In this document: piece by piece, positions 1 through 8,801 of the stretch
Numbering within the stretch: the first letter of the stretch is position 1
Layout: each line of letters opens with the position of its first letter
Assembly (NCBI RefSeq): GCF_027359395.1
Contig: NZ_CP114778.1
Span: forward strand, 1,550,001 to 1,614,000
DNA length: 64,000 nucleotides
From: Prochlorococcus marinus str. MIT 1013
GTDB lineage: Bacteria > Cyanobacteriota > Cyanobacteriia > PCC-6307 > Cyanobiaceae
Reading direction: 5' to 3'
Made by a program: the position numbers and the translations under genes
Notes under the pieces: model-generated
Databases searched by the model: none
What the model saw: only the letters and a program-made list of their open reading frames with translations
What the model was told of the DNA's origin: nothing

Positions 1-1346
1 ATTCAGCTGTTGATGATGAGTTCATTCGAAAAGTAGCGCAAACAATAAAAATATTACTTGATCCTAATGGTAAAGATATAGATAAAAATGCACAATTAAA
101 TGCTATAAAAAAACTTAAAGAGATTGATACTTTACAGAGAGTAGGTGCTGGAGAATATACGTCGTATAACCCAAGATTAGATGATGGCAATTATTCAGGT
201 TGGGATATAACTAATGATAGCCATTCTGTTACTGATTTTATTTGGCAATATAATCTTCCAGGCGAACCCATGAAAACAAGTAATGATCAAATCACAGAAG
301 TCTTAGAACATTTACTGCATACTTTGGTTAGATTTGCACTTCCAGGTGCTTACCCTGATGTATTCTTATTAATTGATGAAAGAAGTGAAAACTATAAAAG
401 TTATCAACAACCAATTTTATCTGGGTTGCTTTACGAGGCCGCTAAAGAAGCAATAAAGAATAAGGTATTTGATCCTTCTAGTTATTATCATCTAGGTCAA
501 GACAGTTATGATTATTGGAAAACTGTAATGGTTGAGTATCAATATGCTCTCACTTTCGCTGAGTGGAATTATATTAAAAAATATGTCCAAGGTGGAAGTC
601 TAGATCCTGAATGGTCTGATTCTTTTCTAACTGTTGATGCTATAAAAAATCATAATCCTTTGGGACATAAACTATTTGACGAGTATATTTCAAAAGTAAT
701 AGTAAAACCTTCTGAGTATCAACTTGAAGAAATGTTTAGAGCGGATAATTTAGGAATTTCTAATTATATCCCTGATAGTGAAGATTACCAATTAGACTCA
801 CTTTATACTTTGGACAATATCAAGGACTATGATGGTAATTTTCATGGATATTTGGGGGACAGTGCTTCTATTGAGGTCATTTCTGGATATAAGTATCAAG
901 GTAAATTAGATGTAAACAACGATGGAATAATTGAAGCGATTTTTACCAATTCAGTTAGTGGAAGATGGGTAACAGCATCGATTGATCCAATTACAGGAGC
1001 CTTTGATTACACTAAGCATGGAGTAGGGGGAACAACAAGAATCGTAGGGATTTATCAGGATCCGTTAGTGGCGAATGGAACGGTTGAAAAAGACAGCGTT
1101 TTTGATGGTTCGAGAACGTTTATTAATGATTTAAAACTTGATAATCTCATTCTTAAAACCGTCGGAGACTTTGATTCTGATGGTTTTCAAGAACTTTATT
1201 GGAGCAAAGTGGATAATTCTGCCTACTTAAGAGCCGTAATGCATGCAGATGGCAATATTCAATACGCTAACTATCAAAATCTGCAGCAAATGACTGATTA
1301 CTTAACTAGTAATGATTTCATTGATACAATTAAAATAATTGCATAA
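1..1346 (+). CDS. Large protein with C-terminal calcium-site-like repeat module (5' end outside window)
   Basis: The frame is open from base 3 to the stop at 1346, so the gene begins before the window; 447 residues are visible and the ATG at 270 is probably internal. The N-terminal visible part matches nothing I recognise. From about base 822 to the end lies a roughly 174-residue module that recurs in the next gene. It contains aspartate- and asparagine-rich loops (DVNNDG, DFDSDG) like the calcium sites of FG-GAP/VCBS or dockerin-type repeats. No signal peptide can be judged because the start is missing. Secretion by a type I system is possible for such proteins but is inference. The stop is 21 bases before the next start, suggesting an operon. 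Confidence 0.75.
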   Translation, partial: SAVDDEFIRKVAQTIKILLDPNGKDIDKNAQLNAIKKLKEIDTLQRVGAGEYTSYNPRLDDGNYSGWDITNDSHSVTDFIWQYNLPGEPMKTSNDQITEVLEHLLHTLVRFALPGAYPDVFLLIDERSENYKSYQQPILSGLLYEAAKEAIKNKVFDPSSYYHLGQDSYDYWKTVMVEYQYALTFAEWNYIKKYVQGGSLDPEWSDSFLTVDAIKNHNPLGHKLFDEYISKVIVKPSEYQLEEMFRADNLGISNYIPDSEDYQLDSLYTLDNIKDYDGNFHGYLGDSASIEVISGYKYQGKLDVNNDGIIEAIFTNSVSGRWVTASIDPITGAFDYTKHGVGGTTRIVGIYQDPLVANGTVEKDSVFDGSRTFINDLKLDNLILKTVGDFDSDGFQELYWSKVDNSAYLRAVMHADGNIQYANYQNLQQMTDYLTSNDFIDTIKIIA

Positions 1347-1367
1347 TTATCTTAACGAGGCTATTAA

Positions 1368-2273
1368 ATGACAACATATGTTTCTTCTAATGGATTAACA
1401 ATACAAGAGTTAGTTGTAGGTCAAGGCCCAGAAGCTTCGTCCGGAAATCCTTTGATAGTTAATTATCTTGGAACACTTGATGATGGAACTGTTTTTGATA
1501 GTACTTATACTCTTAAATCACCTTTCAGCTTCCAATCAGGAGCAGGTATCGTTATTCCAGGATTTGAGCAAGGTGTTATTGGTATGAAAGTTGGTGGTAA
1601 GCGTAAGCTAGTTATTCCACCTGAACTTGCTTATGGAGACAAAATAAACGGATTAATACCTGCTAATTCAACTTTAAATTTTGAAGTTCAATTATTAAGT
1701 ACATCATATGATCTAAAAAAGAATAGTACTTATGCTATCAATCCACCTTTCAAAGATTACGATGGGAATGTGCATGGGTATTTAAATGAAGCACCTGAAG
1801 ATATTAAACCTCTCTATAAATATCAAGGCACCTTAGATGTTAATAATGATGGTGTTTATGAATTCATTTTTACTAATCAAGGAAGTGGGCGTTGGGCTAC
1901 TTCATCAATAGATCCAATTACTGGATTTATTGATTCTACAGAGTATGGTGAAGGTGGTTCTACAAGAATTGTTGGCATCTACGAAGATCCTTTAGTTGCT
2001 AATGGTACTGTGCAAAAAGATAGTGATTTTGATAGCTCTAAAACTTTTTTCAATGATCTAAAACTTGATAATCTAATACTTAAAACTGTTGGAGATTTTG
2101 ATGGGGATGGATTTCAAGAATTGTATTGGAGCAAGGTAGACAATACTGCCTACTTAAGAGCCGTTATGCATGCTGATGGCAATATCCAATACGCTAATTA
2201 TCAGAATTTAGATCAGATGACTAATTATCTAACGAGTAATGGATTTGCAGATACTGTTGCTTTAATTGCCTAA
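1368..2273 (+). CDS. FKBP-type peptidyl-prolyl isomerase fused to the shared C-terminal module
   Basis: The protein has 301 residues. Residues about 10-112 are an FKBP domain: VNYLGTLDDGTVFDST, the core IPGFEQGVIGMKVGGKRKL, IPPELAYG and the closing LNFEVQLL strand are all in place. FKBP domains catalyse cis-trans isomerisation of prolyl bonds. Residues about 129-301 repeat the module of the preceding gene with the same spacing and very high similarity, including DVNNDG and DFDGDG loops and an AYLRAVMHADGNIQYANY block. There is no N-terminal signal peptide, so export, if any, would need a non-Sec route. The combination of a folding domain with this module suggests the module targets or anchors the protein; this is inference. 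Confidence 0.9.
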   Translation: MTTYVSSNGLTIQELVVGQGPEASSGNPLIVNYLGTLDDGTVFDSTYTLKSPFSFQSGAGIVIPGFEQGVIGMKVGGKRKLVIPPELAYGDKINGLIPANSTLNFEVQLLSTSYDLKKNSTYAINPPFKDYDGNVHGYLNEAPEDIKPLYKYQGTLDVNNDGVYEFIFTNQGSGRWATSSIDPITGFIDSTEYGEGGSTRIVGIYEDPLVANGTVQKDSDFDSSKTFFNDLKLDNLILKTVGDFDGDGFQELYWSKVDNTAYLRAVMHADGNIQYANYQNLDQMTNYLTSNGFADTVALIA

Positions 2274-2485
2274 GTCTCTAACCAGAGCTAAGTTACTTTT
2301 TCACCAAAAGGTAGATAATACTGACTATAGATTAATTGTTTACTAGATCATGAATATAGATAACTATTAATAACTAGTCGATTCAGTATAAAATATTTTA
2401 TTTTGTTTTTAGTAATTTTCAATATAATTTCTTGATTTGAATTTATAGCTATTTACAATGTATTTATGGGTGGTTTGTGATTTTC

Positions 2486-3016
2486 TTATTTAATTTCGCA
2501 TTGGAGTTCTGCCAAAGCTTCATTGGGAAGGCCAAGGAAAGTATCCAAAACTTTATTTCCAGTAATAGGAATTGTGGATATACCTACTAGCTTTCCTTTG
2601 CCATTTTTTTGAAGAGCAAGACCTTTTCCTTCATGTAATTTACCTTTTACTTTTTCTGTCGTAAGTGTGGTTTGAACTAATAAAGCAGGAAATTTAATTA
2701 TAGCTCCAATACTAAAAATAAATTTGGATTCAAATTTCAATAACACTTCTCCAGAATTAATATCAACCGTTCCCTCTAGCTTATCCAAAGACATATCGAT
2801 TTTTAAACCTGGAGGTAATGGAAGAGATAGAAATTTTGTTGTTCGTGATGTAAGAGCAGGAATTGAAAATGTTTTTGACGAAAATCTTAAGGAAAGGATA
2901 CTGTTGCTTGGACTTGGAAGTAATGTTGCTTTACCTCCCCCTCCATAAGCATTGTAGGTAAAACTTGGATATGAACCAATTTTTAATCTACATCCATCTA
3001 AACTTTTAAGTTGCAT
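2486..3016 (-). CDS. Conserved cyanobacterial hypothetical protein
   Basis: 176 residues, ATG start, no recognised catalytic motif. The sequence is rich in beta-forming stretches with a glycine run (YGGGGK) near residue 24 and a central hydrophobic segment (FIFSIGAIIKFPALL) that could be one membrane strand or a buried beta sheet. I do not recognise the family with certainty; its composition and lack of frame interruptions support a real gene. It is transcribed alone toward the FKBP gene, with about 210 bases between the two stops. An overlapping plus-strand frame at 2724-2948 is its antisense shadow. Confidence 0.75.
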   Translation of the reverse strand: MQLKSLDGCRLKIGSYPSFTYNAYGGGGKATLLPSPSNSILSLRFSSKTFSIPALTSRTTKFLSLPLPPGLKIDMSLDKLEGTVDINSGEVLLKFESKFIFSIGAIIKFPALLVQTTLTTEKVKGKLHEGKGLALQKNGKGKLVGISTIPITGNKVLDTFLGLPNEALAELQCEIK

Positions 3017-3344
3017 GTGCTAATCAATAACTCATTGATGATACCCTCATACATAGATATCAATTATCTCAACTAAGTAAACAATAGCTAATCATGTAGA
3101 GATTAGTCCGCTATTTTTGAACTTACTTAAATTGATCGCATGAAGACGATCAAAGTAGTTCATAATTTTTTCTATAATATTACTGAGATCTTAGAAATTC
3201 AGCAGTTTTTTTAGCATAGTTATCTTTAGTTTTATTCTATGTGGGTACATTTTGATTTTTAATTAAATCATTATGTGCATTTGGTCATTACACGTATTAT
3301 TAATGATCATATAAATTATAATAAAAAATTAAATATTTCTCTTG
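3017..3344. other. AT-rich intergenic region, 328 bp
   Basis: No supported gene. A 24-codon frame at 3140-3214 (begins MKTIKVVHNFFYN) is present but has no ribosome binding site and may be a remnant or chance. The region lies between divergent genes, so it probably carries both promoters. Confidence 0.4.
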
Positions 3345-3653
3345 ATGCCTTCAAATTTAACTCCAGATTGGTCTTCAGAATTTGAACACTATAAGCAATT
3401 ATCTAGAGAAGTAGTTACCAATGAAGATATAATTAATTTTTTTAATCAGAACCAAAAAGCCTTTTATCTTGATAACTTTTCCTCCACTTGGGCTCAAATG
3501 ATGGAAGCGTATGAAGCTAAAGAGAGTTTAAGTTCAGACCAATTAAATCAACTTGAAGAAATGCAATGGCAGGATATGCCTGAATCATTAAAACTTTTTG
3601 CATATGATTTTTGTATAAAGAATGGTTTTTGTTATACTGGTACATATAGTTAA
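3345..3653 (+). CDS. Small hypothetical protein
   Basis: 102 residues from ATG at 3345; an in-frame TTG sits directly before it at 3342, but ATG is preferred. The protein is acidic and probably helical and soluble (MPSNLTPDWSSEFEHYK at the start), with no transmembrane segment. It ends in a short cysteine-containing tail (CIKNGFCYTGTYS). No known family is recognised. It stands alone, convergent with the small membrane gene at 3711. Confidence 0.65.
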   Translation: MPSNLTPDWSSEFEHYKQLSREVVTNEDIINFFNQNQKAFYLDNFSSTWAQMMEAYEAKESLSSDQLNQLEEMQWQDMPESLKLFAYDFCIKNGFCYTGTYS

Positions 3654-3710
3654 ACTAAGAATTATTTAGCTGTAATTGACAATATAAAGTGACTTTTGAA
3701 AAGATAAATT

Positions 3711-3917
3711 TTACTTATCTTTTCTTTTATCTTTTAACTTCTCTCTATTTGATAGCCATGATTTAAAGTTTTCATCTTCTACTTTTTCTCTCCACTCCTT
3801 TGATGAAATAGGCAGTTTTGTTTTATTCTTTTGCATTTTTATTTTCTTAAAGGTTAAATATAAATTTAAATAAGCAGCGATTACTAAAAGAAAGAGTAAA
3901 ACAGTATTGATGCTCAT
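3711..3917 (-). CDS. Small single-pass membrane protein
   Basis: 68 residues with an N-terminal hydrophobic helix (about residues 4-23, INTVLLFLLVIAAYLNLYL) followed by a highly charged tail rich in lysine and glutamate. This layout suggests a membrane-anchored small protein with a cytoplasmic tail. Function unknown. Its stop lies about 58 bases from the convergent gene at 3345. Confidence 0.6.
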   Translation of the reverse strand: MSINTVLLFLLVIAAYLNLYLTFKKIKMQKNKTKLPISSKEWREKVEDENFKSWLSNREKLKDKRKDK

Positions 3918-4022
3918 TTTTCTTTAGCTTTTTAATTATTTGTATAAATAATAATCTAATTGATGCAAGAAGTATAGAAGCTAATAAGTCATAATAACTT
4001 CCTTTAGTCAGAAAAGTGATTA

Positions 4023-4106
4023 TTAAGTCTTTAATCTAAACTTTTTATATAACTGAAGTGCTTTTAGATTTACAACTGATTCTACAAAACCTAAAGATTT
4101 ATATAT
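4023..4106 (-). pseudogene. Remnant of a GNAT acetyltransferase C-terminus
   Basis: A short open stretch between stops reads IYKSLGFVESVVNLKALQLY and then KKFRLKT. GNAT N-acetyltransferases have a very similar C-terminal element, in which an NxxALxLYxKxGF helix contacts acetyl-CoA. No start codon and no upstream GNAT motifs remain, so this looks like the last 27 codons of a decayed gene. The match is by eye and short. Confidence 0.45.
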
Positions 4107-4138
4107 CTAGTATCTATTTGACTATTGAGTTGACTTAA

Positions 4139-4336
4139 TCAGTAGTTTACATCGCTAGTATCCTTATCCTGGCCTCTGATATATTCAGTATGCGTATGGT
4201 CAAGGTTGCTAGCAGTGTTGTTCCATAACGTTGTAGGAATTGGGTATATTGTAAGAAGAGAAAAGAACTTGTAAATGATCTTTAGCTCAAGTTTTCCAAC
4301 AAAAAGTAGACTATCTTGATCAGATAGAAATTTAAA
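4139..4336 (-). pseudogene. Open frame of 65 codons without a start codon; possible gene remnant
   Basis: The stretch between two stops is open for 65 codons and its second half has protein-like composition (LWNNTASNLDHTHTEYIRG, then QDKDTSDVNY). No ATG, GTG or TTG lies in frame, so it cannot be expressed as is. It is next to the GNAT remnant and could be another decayed gene or a gene with an unusual start. Chance in AT-rich DNA is not excluded. Confidence 0.3.
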
Positions 4337-4569
4337 TCAGTAGTTATGTAGATGAAGTATAGCTACTAAATTTTGAAATAAAGAAAGTATAGATTGAAAC
4401 TATTAATACTTTTAAAAGGTAGTGATTTATAAGCTTTATGAGCCATTATTAGAATTAATAGTTTACTTATCTTCCATATCTCGTAACTTTTTTGATTTTT
4501 TTATATAATATTCGTATAAAACCTTTTTAAGTAGCCATTAGTAGATAATTTCATCTTCTAAAATATTTT

Positions 4570-5004
4570 TTGAATTTTATTACAGTGAATTTTCAACCTC
4601 CTTTTAATTTTAAAGTTAATAAACTATTTTCTTTAGTTAGAATTATTAGTTTATTTTTAATCTTTTTCTTAAATACACCAATTTTACAAGCAATAGAGTT
4701 AGATTTAACTTCAGCTAAAAATTCAGTCGGAAATAGATTTGCAAGTAAATTTTGTGAAGCTAAAGAAGAAGGATTTTCTTTAGAATCTTCAAGTGAGTTT
4801 GCCTTAAATAATACTTATCTAAAATTTGTAGTTTTTCCTAATGATGAAGATTTTATAGAAGATCTTTGGGGATTTACTATTGGACGAATTAGAAAAAATT
4901 GTGGTGACTTTATGACTAAAAATGAAGAGATCGATTTAAAAGATTTCTTTCAAGAAGAGGGTGAGATTGCAAGTAATCGTGATTTATATTTGCCATATGA
5001 ATGA
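4570..5004 (+). CDS. Secreted or periplasmic small hypothetical protein
   Basis: 144 residues counted from TTG at 4570; GTG at 4585 is an alternative start and I cannot decide between them. A hydrophobic segment (about residues 20-41, LFSLVRIISLFLIFFLN, followed by LQAIE) looks like a signal peptide with an AxA-type cleavage region. The mature part is acidic with two cysteines. The stop overlaps the start of the next gene (ATGA), so the two are probably co-translated. Function unknown. Confidence 0.65.
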   Translation: MNFITVNFQPPFNFKVNKLFSLVRIISLFLIFFLNTPILQAIELDLTSAKNSVGNRFASKFCEAKEEGFSLESSSEFALNNTYLKFVVFPNDEDFIEDLWGFTIGRIRKNCGDFMTKNEEIDLKDFFQEEGEIASNRDLYLPYE

Positions 5005-6116
5005 ATAGTTTTTATGACTTTATCGTTGTAGGATCTGGTATCTCTGGATGTACTTTTGCATCATCTTTGAATAAAAGATTTTCTGACGCTTCTATATTAT
5101 TGGTTGAATATGGAAGGAGAATTGGAGGTAGGTCAACAACGAGAAAATCAAGAAAAAATAAAATTCTTGAATTTGATCATGGATTGCCATCAATTAGCTT
5201 TGGTGAAAACATTTCACAAGATTTACTTTCAATAATTTCTCCATTAATAAAGTCAAAAAAGTTGATTGATATAACTCAAGATATTTTAGTGATTGATCAA
5301 TTTGGCGAATTATATCATGCATATAGAAATAAGAAAGTTTATAGGAGTTTACCTTTTATGATAAATTTTTGTGAGGAAATAATTAGTCAATCTATTAATC
5401 CACAAAATATAAATTTTTTATTTCAAACAATTACTAAATCGATAAGACGTAAGAATGATTTATGGGAGGTGGAAATTAATAATCAAAAGTTCCTTAGCTC
5501 TAAAAATCTAATTTTGTCCAGTTCTTTAATAGCACATCCGCGATGTTTAAGGATTTTGAATATTGATTCCTTGCCACTTCGGGATGCTGTTATAAAAGGT
5601 AATGATAAAACTTTAGATTCTTTACTTAGAATAACAAGCAAGCAAGAATATATAAAGAGAAAAAATTATATTCTGCATGTATTAAAGTCCCAAATCATTA
5701 GTAAATTTAATTACAAGTATTTACAAATACACTTTTCAAGATCTATTAGGGATGATTTTAATTTTGAAAGAATAATTTTTCAAGTTCAATCAGATGGATC
5801 TATGATTATAGTCCTACACTGTTGTTCTATTAATAGTTTATTTGATCGTGATTTCGATGAAATTATTGAATCTTTAATTATGATTTTTGATAAGCATAAA
5901 AATTTCTTAGATTTATTTTTGCAAGCAAACTTTTTCGATACAATGGATTGGAGAGCATCTCAACCTATTAATAATTTCGTGCCTAAGGAATTAAATTGGT
6001 CTTCAATTAGCAATATTGGTTTCTGTGGAGATTGGCTGGATTTTGACGGTTGTTCATGCGTAGAGGTCGCTATGAATAGTTCAATCAGCTTGGCCCAATC
6101 GATTGGCTGGAAATGA
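5001..6116 (+). CDS. FAD-dependent oxidoreductase (renalase/amine-oxidase-like)
   Basis: 371 residues. The N-terminus carries a dinucleotide-binding fold (FIVVGSGISGCTFA, GxGxxG at about residues 11-16), and 30 residues on an acidic end of strand 2 followed by the GGRS motif (RRIGGRSTTR) that contacts FAD in the flavin amine oxidase and renalase families. The C-terminal block IGFCGDWLDFDGCSCVEVAM corresponds to the second FAD motif (GDxxxxxxVExAxxSG). Substrate unknown. It overlaps the preceding secreted-protein gene by four bases. Many bases in this gene are A/T, as in the flanks. Confidence 0.85.
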   Translation: MNSFYDFIVVGSGISGCTFASSLNKRFSDASILLVEYGRRIGGRSTTRKSRKNKILEFDHGLPSISFGENISQDLLSIISPLIKSKKLIDITQDILVIDQFGELYHAYRNKKVYRSLPFMINFCEEIISQSINPQNINFLFQTITKSIRRKNDLWEVEINNQKFLSSKNLILSSSLIAHPRCLRILNIDSLPLRDAVIKGNDKTLDSLLRITSKQEYIKRKNYILHVLKSQIISKFNYKYLQIHFSRSIRDDFNFERIIFQVQSDGSMIIVLHCCSINSLFDRDFDEIIESLIMIFDKHKNFLDLFLQANFFDTMDWRASQPINNFVPKELNWSSISNIGFCGDWLDFDGCSCVEVAMNSSISLAQSIGWK

Positions 6117-6518
6117 TTCTCCTTAAAAATCATATAAAATGATAGATTTATCTAACTTATAAAATAATATTATTATACTTATTTAGTCTTTATACAAATT
6201 TCTTATCTTGATTTTATAAGAAAAATCTTTCAACTTATATATATTATAGTAAAAAAGAAATTTTCTTATCAAGACTTTCATTCATCAACTTAAATTTTTT
6301 ATTATTTATACCATTTTAACTTGAATTTTTTATTTCATACCCAAAAGAAATTGATTGGGCTTTATTTTAATTTCTAAAAAAATAAATAATATTCTTTTTC
6401 AAAATTCATCTTGGAATATAAAAATATTTTAAGTTTATTAAAATTCCGAAAAAGACATGCATTAAAGCTTGCTTTCTTTGTGAGAAATAGATATACATAA
6501 TTTGTATTCTTCTTTACT
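6117..6518. other. AT-rich intergenic region, 402 bp
   Basis: No gene found on either strand. There is a weak inverted repeat near 6340-6362 (CCCAA ... TTGGG followed by CTTTATTTT) that could act as a terminator for the upstream oxidoreductase gene; the stem is only about five pairs. Confidence 0.4.
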
Positions 6519-6791
6519 ATGATTACGATCGTTTTTTTCCTTGTTCTTGGCTTGGCTGGGTGGACTGTCTCAACATTAATGAGTAAAGGGAAGCATCAAG
6601 AGGAAATTCAAAATGAGTTAGGAAATATACTTGAAAGCTTTAAGTATTTATCTGCTTCCATTATGGCACTTGTAAAGCTCTTGATGAAAGATTCTATAGC
6701 CTCTGCTAAAGATGATGACTTCGGACCTATGAAGTCTAATGTTATTGATTTACTCAAGCTTGAAAAGAAAGACAAAGAAGAAGCGGCTTGA
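6519..6791 (+). CDS. Small membrane-anchored hypothetical protein
   Basis: 90 residues from ATG. An N-terminal hydrophobic helix (residues 1-22, ITIVFFLVLGLAGWTVSTL) is followed by an amphipathic helical region and a lysine/glutamate-rich C-terminus (LEKKDKEEAA). Probably a single-pass membrane protein with a cytoplasmic coiled tail. No family recognised. It is convergent with the next gene; the 52-base spacer is AT-rich. Confidence 0.65.
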   Translation: MITIVFFLVLGLAGWTVSTLMSKGKHQEEIQNELGNILESFKYLSASIMALVKLLMKDSIASAKDDDFGPMKSNVIDLLKLEKKDKEEAA

Positions 6792-6843
6792 TTATTTTAC
6801 TTTAAATTTTATTCGTATACTAAATAATTTGTTCAGTTAAATT

Positions 6844-7146
6844 CTAACTTCTTCGAATCCATGAAGGTGATCCTGAGAACCATTCTCCAAGATCATCTTC
6901 TTCTGGATTGTATGTTGAATGTGGGTCAGTTGAGCATAAATCAAGTCCATTTAATAATTCGTCTATTGGATTAGTGCTAAGTTTGTTTCTTTGGATATGT
7001 GATGCTTTTCGTAACCAAGAAGATACGTTTTGATTACGTGATGCATATTTGTTGATATAAATTCTTTCTTCAAGAGTTACTTCATTTCCATTACTTATTC
7101 TATTTAATATTTCTTGTATTCGAACGCGAGTAGAAGTTGTTAACAT
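6844..7146 (-). CDS. Conserved picocyanobacterial hypothetical protein
   Basis: 100 residues. An N-terminal helical segment (TRVRIQEILNRISNGNEVTL) precedes a basic middle and a distinctive acidic-to-aromatic C-terminus (EEDDLGEWFSGSPSWIRRS). No transmembrane helix and no known catalytic motif. I believe proteins of this type recur in marine Synechococcus and Prochlorococcus but cannot verify it here. Confidence 0.7.
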   Translation of the reverse strand: MLTTSTRVRIQEILNRISNGNEVTLEERIYINKYASRNQNVSSWLRKASHIQRNKLSTNPIDELLNGLDLCSTDPHSTYNPEEDDLGEWFSGSPSWIRRS

Positions 7147-7625
7147 TCAGTTTATATATATTTTTTTAGTTTTAGCTTCAAATTGATAAAGTGCAAGTTA
7201 AGTAGCTAAAAATTTAGAATTTATTAAAAAAACACCTGTCAAAATTTTTTCAAAATGTGATGATTTCAAGATATCTTTCTAAATCTTTTTTTCTTGATTT
7301 CTCTTAGTCTCTTCCTTTTTTTAACTCTTTTATTTTAAAGGACTTTGTAGATGCTTTCACTTTTTTACTTTTATACTTTATAGAAACAAAACTATTATAA
7401 ATTTATTGTTGTATGACTTTAATAGAGGATTTTTTAAGACAGAATTTATGGCTTTAGAATAATGAATGTTGAAAATTAATGCTACTTGACTTTAAATATT
7501 ATTTTCAGACCACAGGCCCTGATTTTTATGTGAAACTCTATTTAACTTCATTATTTGGAATAATTAATTTTTCATTTTAATCTTTTCCCTTGATATATGA
7601 ATAATAAAAAAATTTACTTTATGCG
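7147..7625. other. AT-rich intergenic region, 479 bp
   Basis: No coding frame with convincing composition on either strand; long A and T runs. It holds the promoter region of the upstream minus-strand gene at 6844, and otherwise nothing I can support. Confidence 0.4.
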
Positions 7626-7985
7626 TTAGTTGTTATGAGAGAATTTCTTTAATATCTCTATTTCAATAATTTTTAATGTACTCACCTCTGTAGCCTCAAG
7701 GTCAATTAAAGGTGCCATTCCGTCATAAAATGCTTCTTTCCATCTAGGAGCACAAAGGCACCAATGATCACCTTTTTTTAATCCAGGAAATCCTATTTGT
7801 GGCGTTGAGAGATCATTTCCTTGAGCTTTACTGTAAGAGAGAAACTGTTCGGTCATAACAGCACAGACCGTATGCATGCCTTGATCGGAAAGGTCTGTTT
7901 TACATGATCCATCTCTATACCACCCTGTCATGGGCTTGCAACTACAAGGTTGTAGTTCAGTTCCTAAAACATTTTTTTCAGACAT
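7626..7985 (-). CDS. DUF2237 family protein
   Basis: 119 residues matching the DUF2237 family over its length. The signature is clear: NVLGTELQPCSCKPMTGWYR, HTVCAVMTEQFLSYSKAQGN, DLSTPQIGFPGLKKGDHWCL and CAPRWKEAFYDGMAP. Conserved cysteines (in PCSCKP, TVCAVMT and WCLCAPRW) could bind metal or be redox-active; the family has no established function. Typical members are about 120 residues, so this one is complete. It stands alone. Confidence 0.92.
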   Translation of the reverse strand: MSEKNVLGTELQPCSCKPMTGWYRDGSCKTDLSDQGMHTVCAVMTEQFLSYSKAQGNDLSTPQIGFPGLKKGDHWCLCAPRWKEAFYDGMAPLIDLEATEVSTLKIIEIEILKKFSHNN

Positions 7986-8185
7986 GACTTTTTTTAGTTG
8001 CAGTATGAATTAATTGTATGATTCTAATTATTAAATATAAAATAGATTATTTTACAAATTAAATCAACATCCTTTGGTGAATAAGGTTAGTTATTAAACT
8101 ATGGCTTTCCTAATGATAATAAGCAAGGAATTTGCGATTAAATCTCGCTTAAATATTGAAAAATTTTTCCTTTGAAATATTCATT

Positions 8186-8321
8186 TTAGTCATCAGCGAC
8201 GTTTCTAATTTCTATAACTTCATAATATGGTCTATCATCATTTTCTGCATCAGAGATCTTCATAAATATTGGCTCATAAAACATAGGCTTCATCATGTTT
8301 TTCGAATAATTGTGCGCTCAT
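8186..8321 (-). pseudogene. Small acidic protein gene with a one-base frameshift
   Basis: On the minus strand, ATG at 8321 opens MSAQLFEKHDEAYV, then the frame hits a stop. Skipping one base in the four-A run at 8278-8281 (plus strand) joins it to YEPIFMKISDAENDDRPYYE and VIEIRNVADD and a stop at 8186, a continuous 44-residue acidic protein. Both halves look coded. A second reading is a 36-residue protein from the ATG at 8296 alone. The overlapping plus-strand frame at 8156-8374 is poor. Real decay versus sequencing error cannot be separated here. Confidence 0.45.
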
Positions 8322-8663
8322 CTCATCATACTCCCGTCTATTATTTTGATTTTATATTTCATCTTGTTGATTGAAGTTTTAATATTATAATTATTTTTCA
8401 TGTTTTACAGTAAAGCTTATCCAGTATCTTTATAAAATGATTTGAAGTATTTAATTTTTATATCTTCGAAAGTTGCCGAATTTTATGTTAAACATTAAAG
8501 TTGTAATTTTATAAAGTTCTAACATATTTTTCTCTATATTCCATTGATTCAAAAAGATTCTCGTATTCTTTACATATAGTGAAATCTTTTTTTATTCGGA
8601 AAATGTTACCTAATTTACTGATTTGGTTCATTTTTTAGCTATTGTCTTAATATGTTTATCTTT
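8322..8663. other. AT-rich intergenic region, about 340 bp
   Basis: Nothing supported. It should include the promoter for the small transcription unit that begins near 8660. Confidence 0.35.
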
Positions 8664-8675
8664 AGGAGGTGATCC
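8664..8675 (+). promoter_or_regulatory. Extended perfect Shine-Dalgarno sequence
   Basis: AGGAGGTGATCC is complementary to the whole anti-Shine-Dalgarno tail of bacterial 16S rRNA. It ends one base before a TTG; the AGGAGG core is seven bases from it, an ideal spacing. Such a long match is unusual in this window, where most genes have none. Confidence 0.7.
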
Positions 8676-8676
8676 A

Positions 8677-8778
8677 TTGTCGCATCTACCAATCGGTCAA
8701 GAGTCAATGGTAATGAGAAAACTATTTTATTCTATTGCTCCTGCCTTGAAGGGTTTTATAATTAATAGATTTATATAG
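8677..8778 (+). CDS. Small ORF (33 aa) with strong ribosome site and its own terminator
   Basis: A TTG codon behind the perfect Shine-Dalgarno site opens a 33-codon frame beginning MSHLPIGQESMVMRKLFYSI and ending in a hydrophobic and basic tail (APALKGFIINRFI). It is followed 23 bases later by a strong intrinsic terminator. The unit thus has a translation signal, a frame and an end, which is good evidence for an expressed peptide, although the product matches nothing I know. A regulatory RNA containing this frame is an alternative. Confidence 0.55.
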   Translation: MSHLPIGQESMVMRKLFYSIAPALKGFIINRFI

Positions 8779-8801
8779 TGGTATCTATCTATTAATTTTT
8801 T

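Noticed and set aside
2724-2948. Plus-strand frame of 74 codons
   Set aside because: Antisense shadow of the minus-strand gene at 2486-3016, with unnatural composition.
8156-8374. Plus-strand frame of 72 codons
   Set aside because: Very rich in Ile, Phe and His; the opposite strand has a more protein-like reading.
8664-8675. Possible remnant of an rRNA 3' end
   Set aside because: The match is the complement of the 16S tail, not a copy of the gene, and is placed exactly as a ribosome site.
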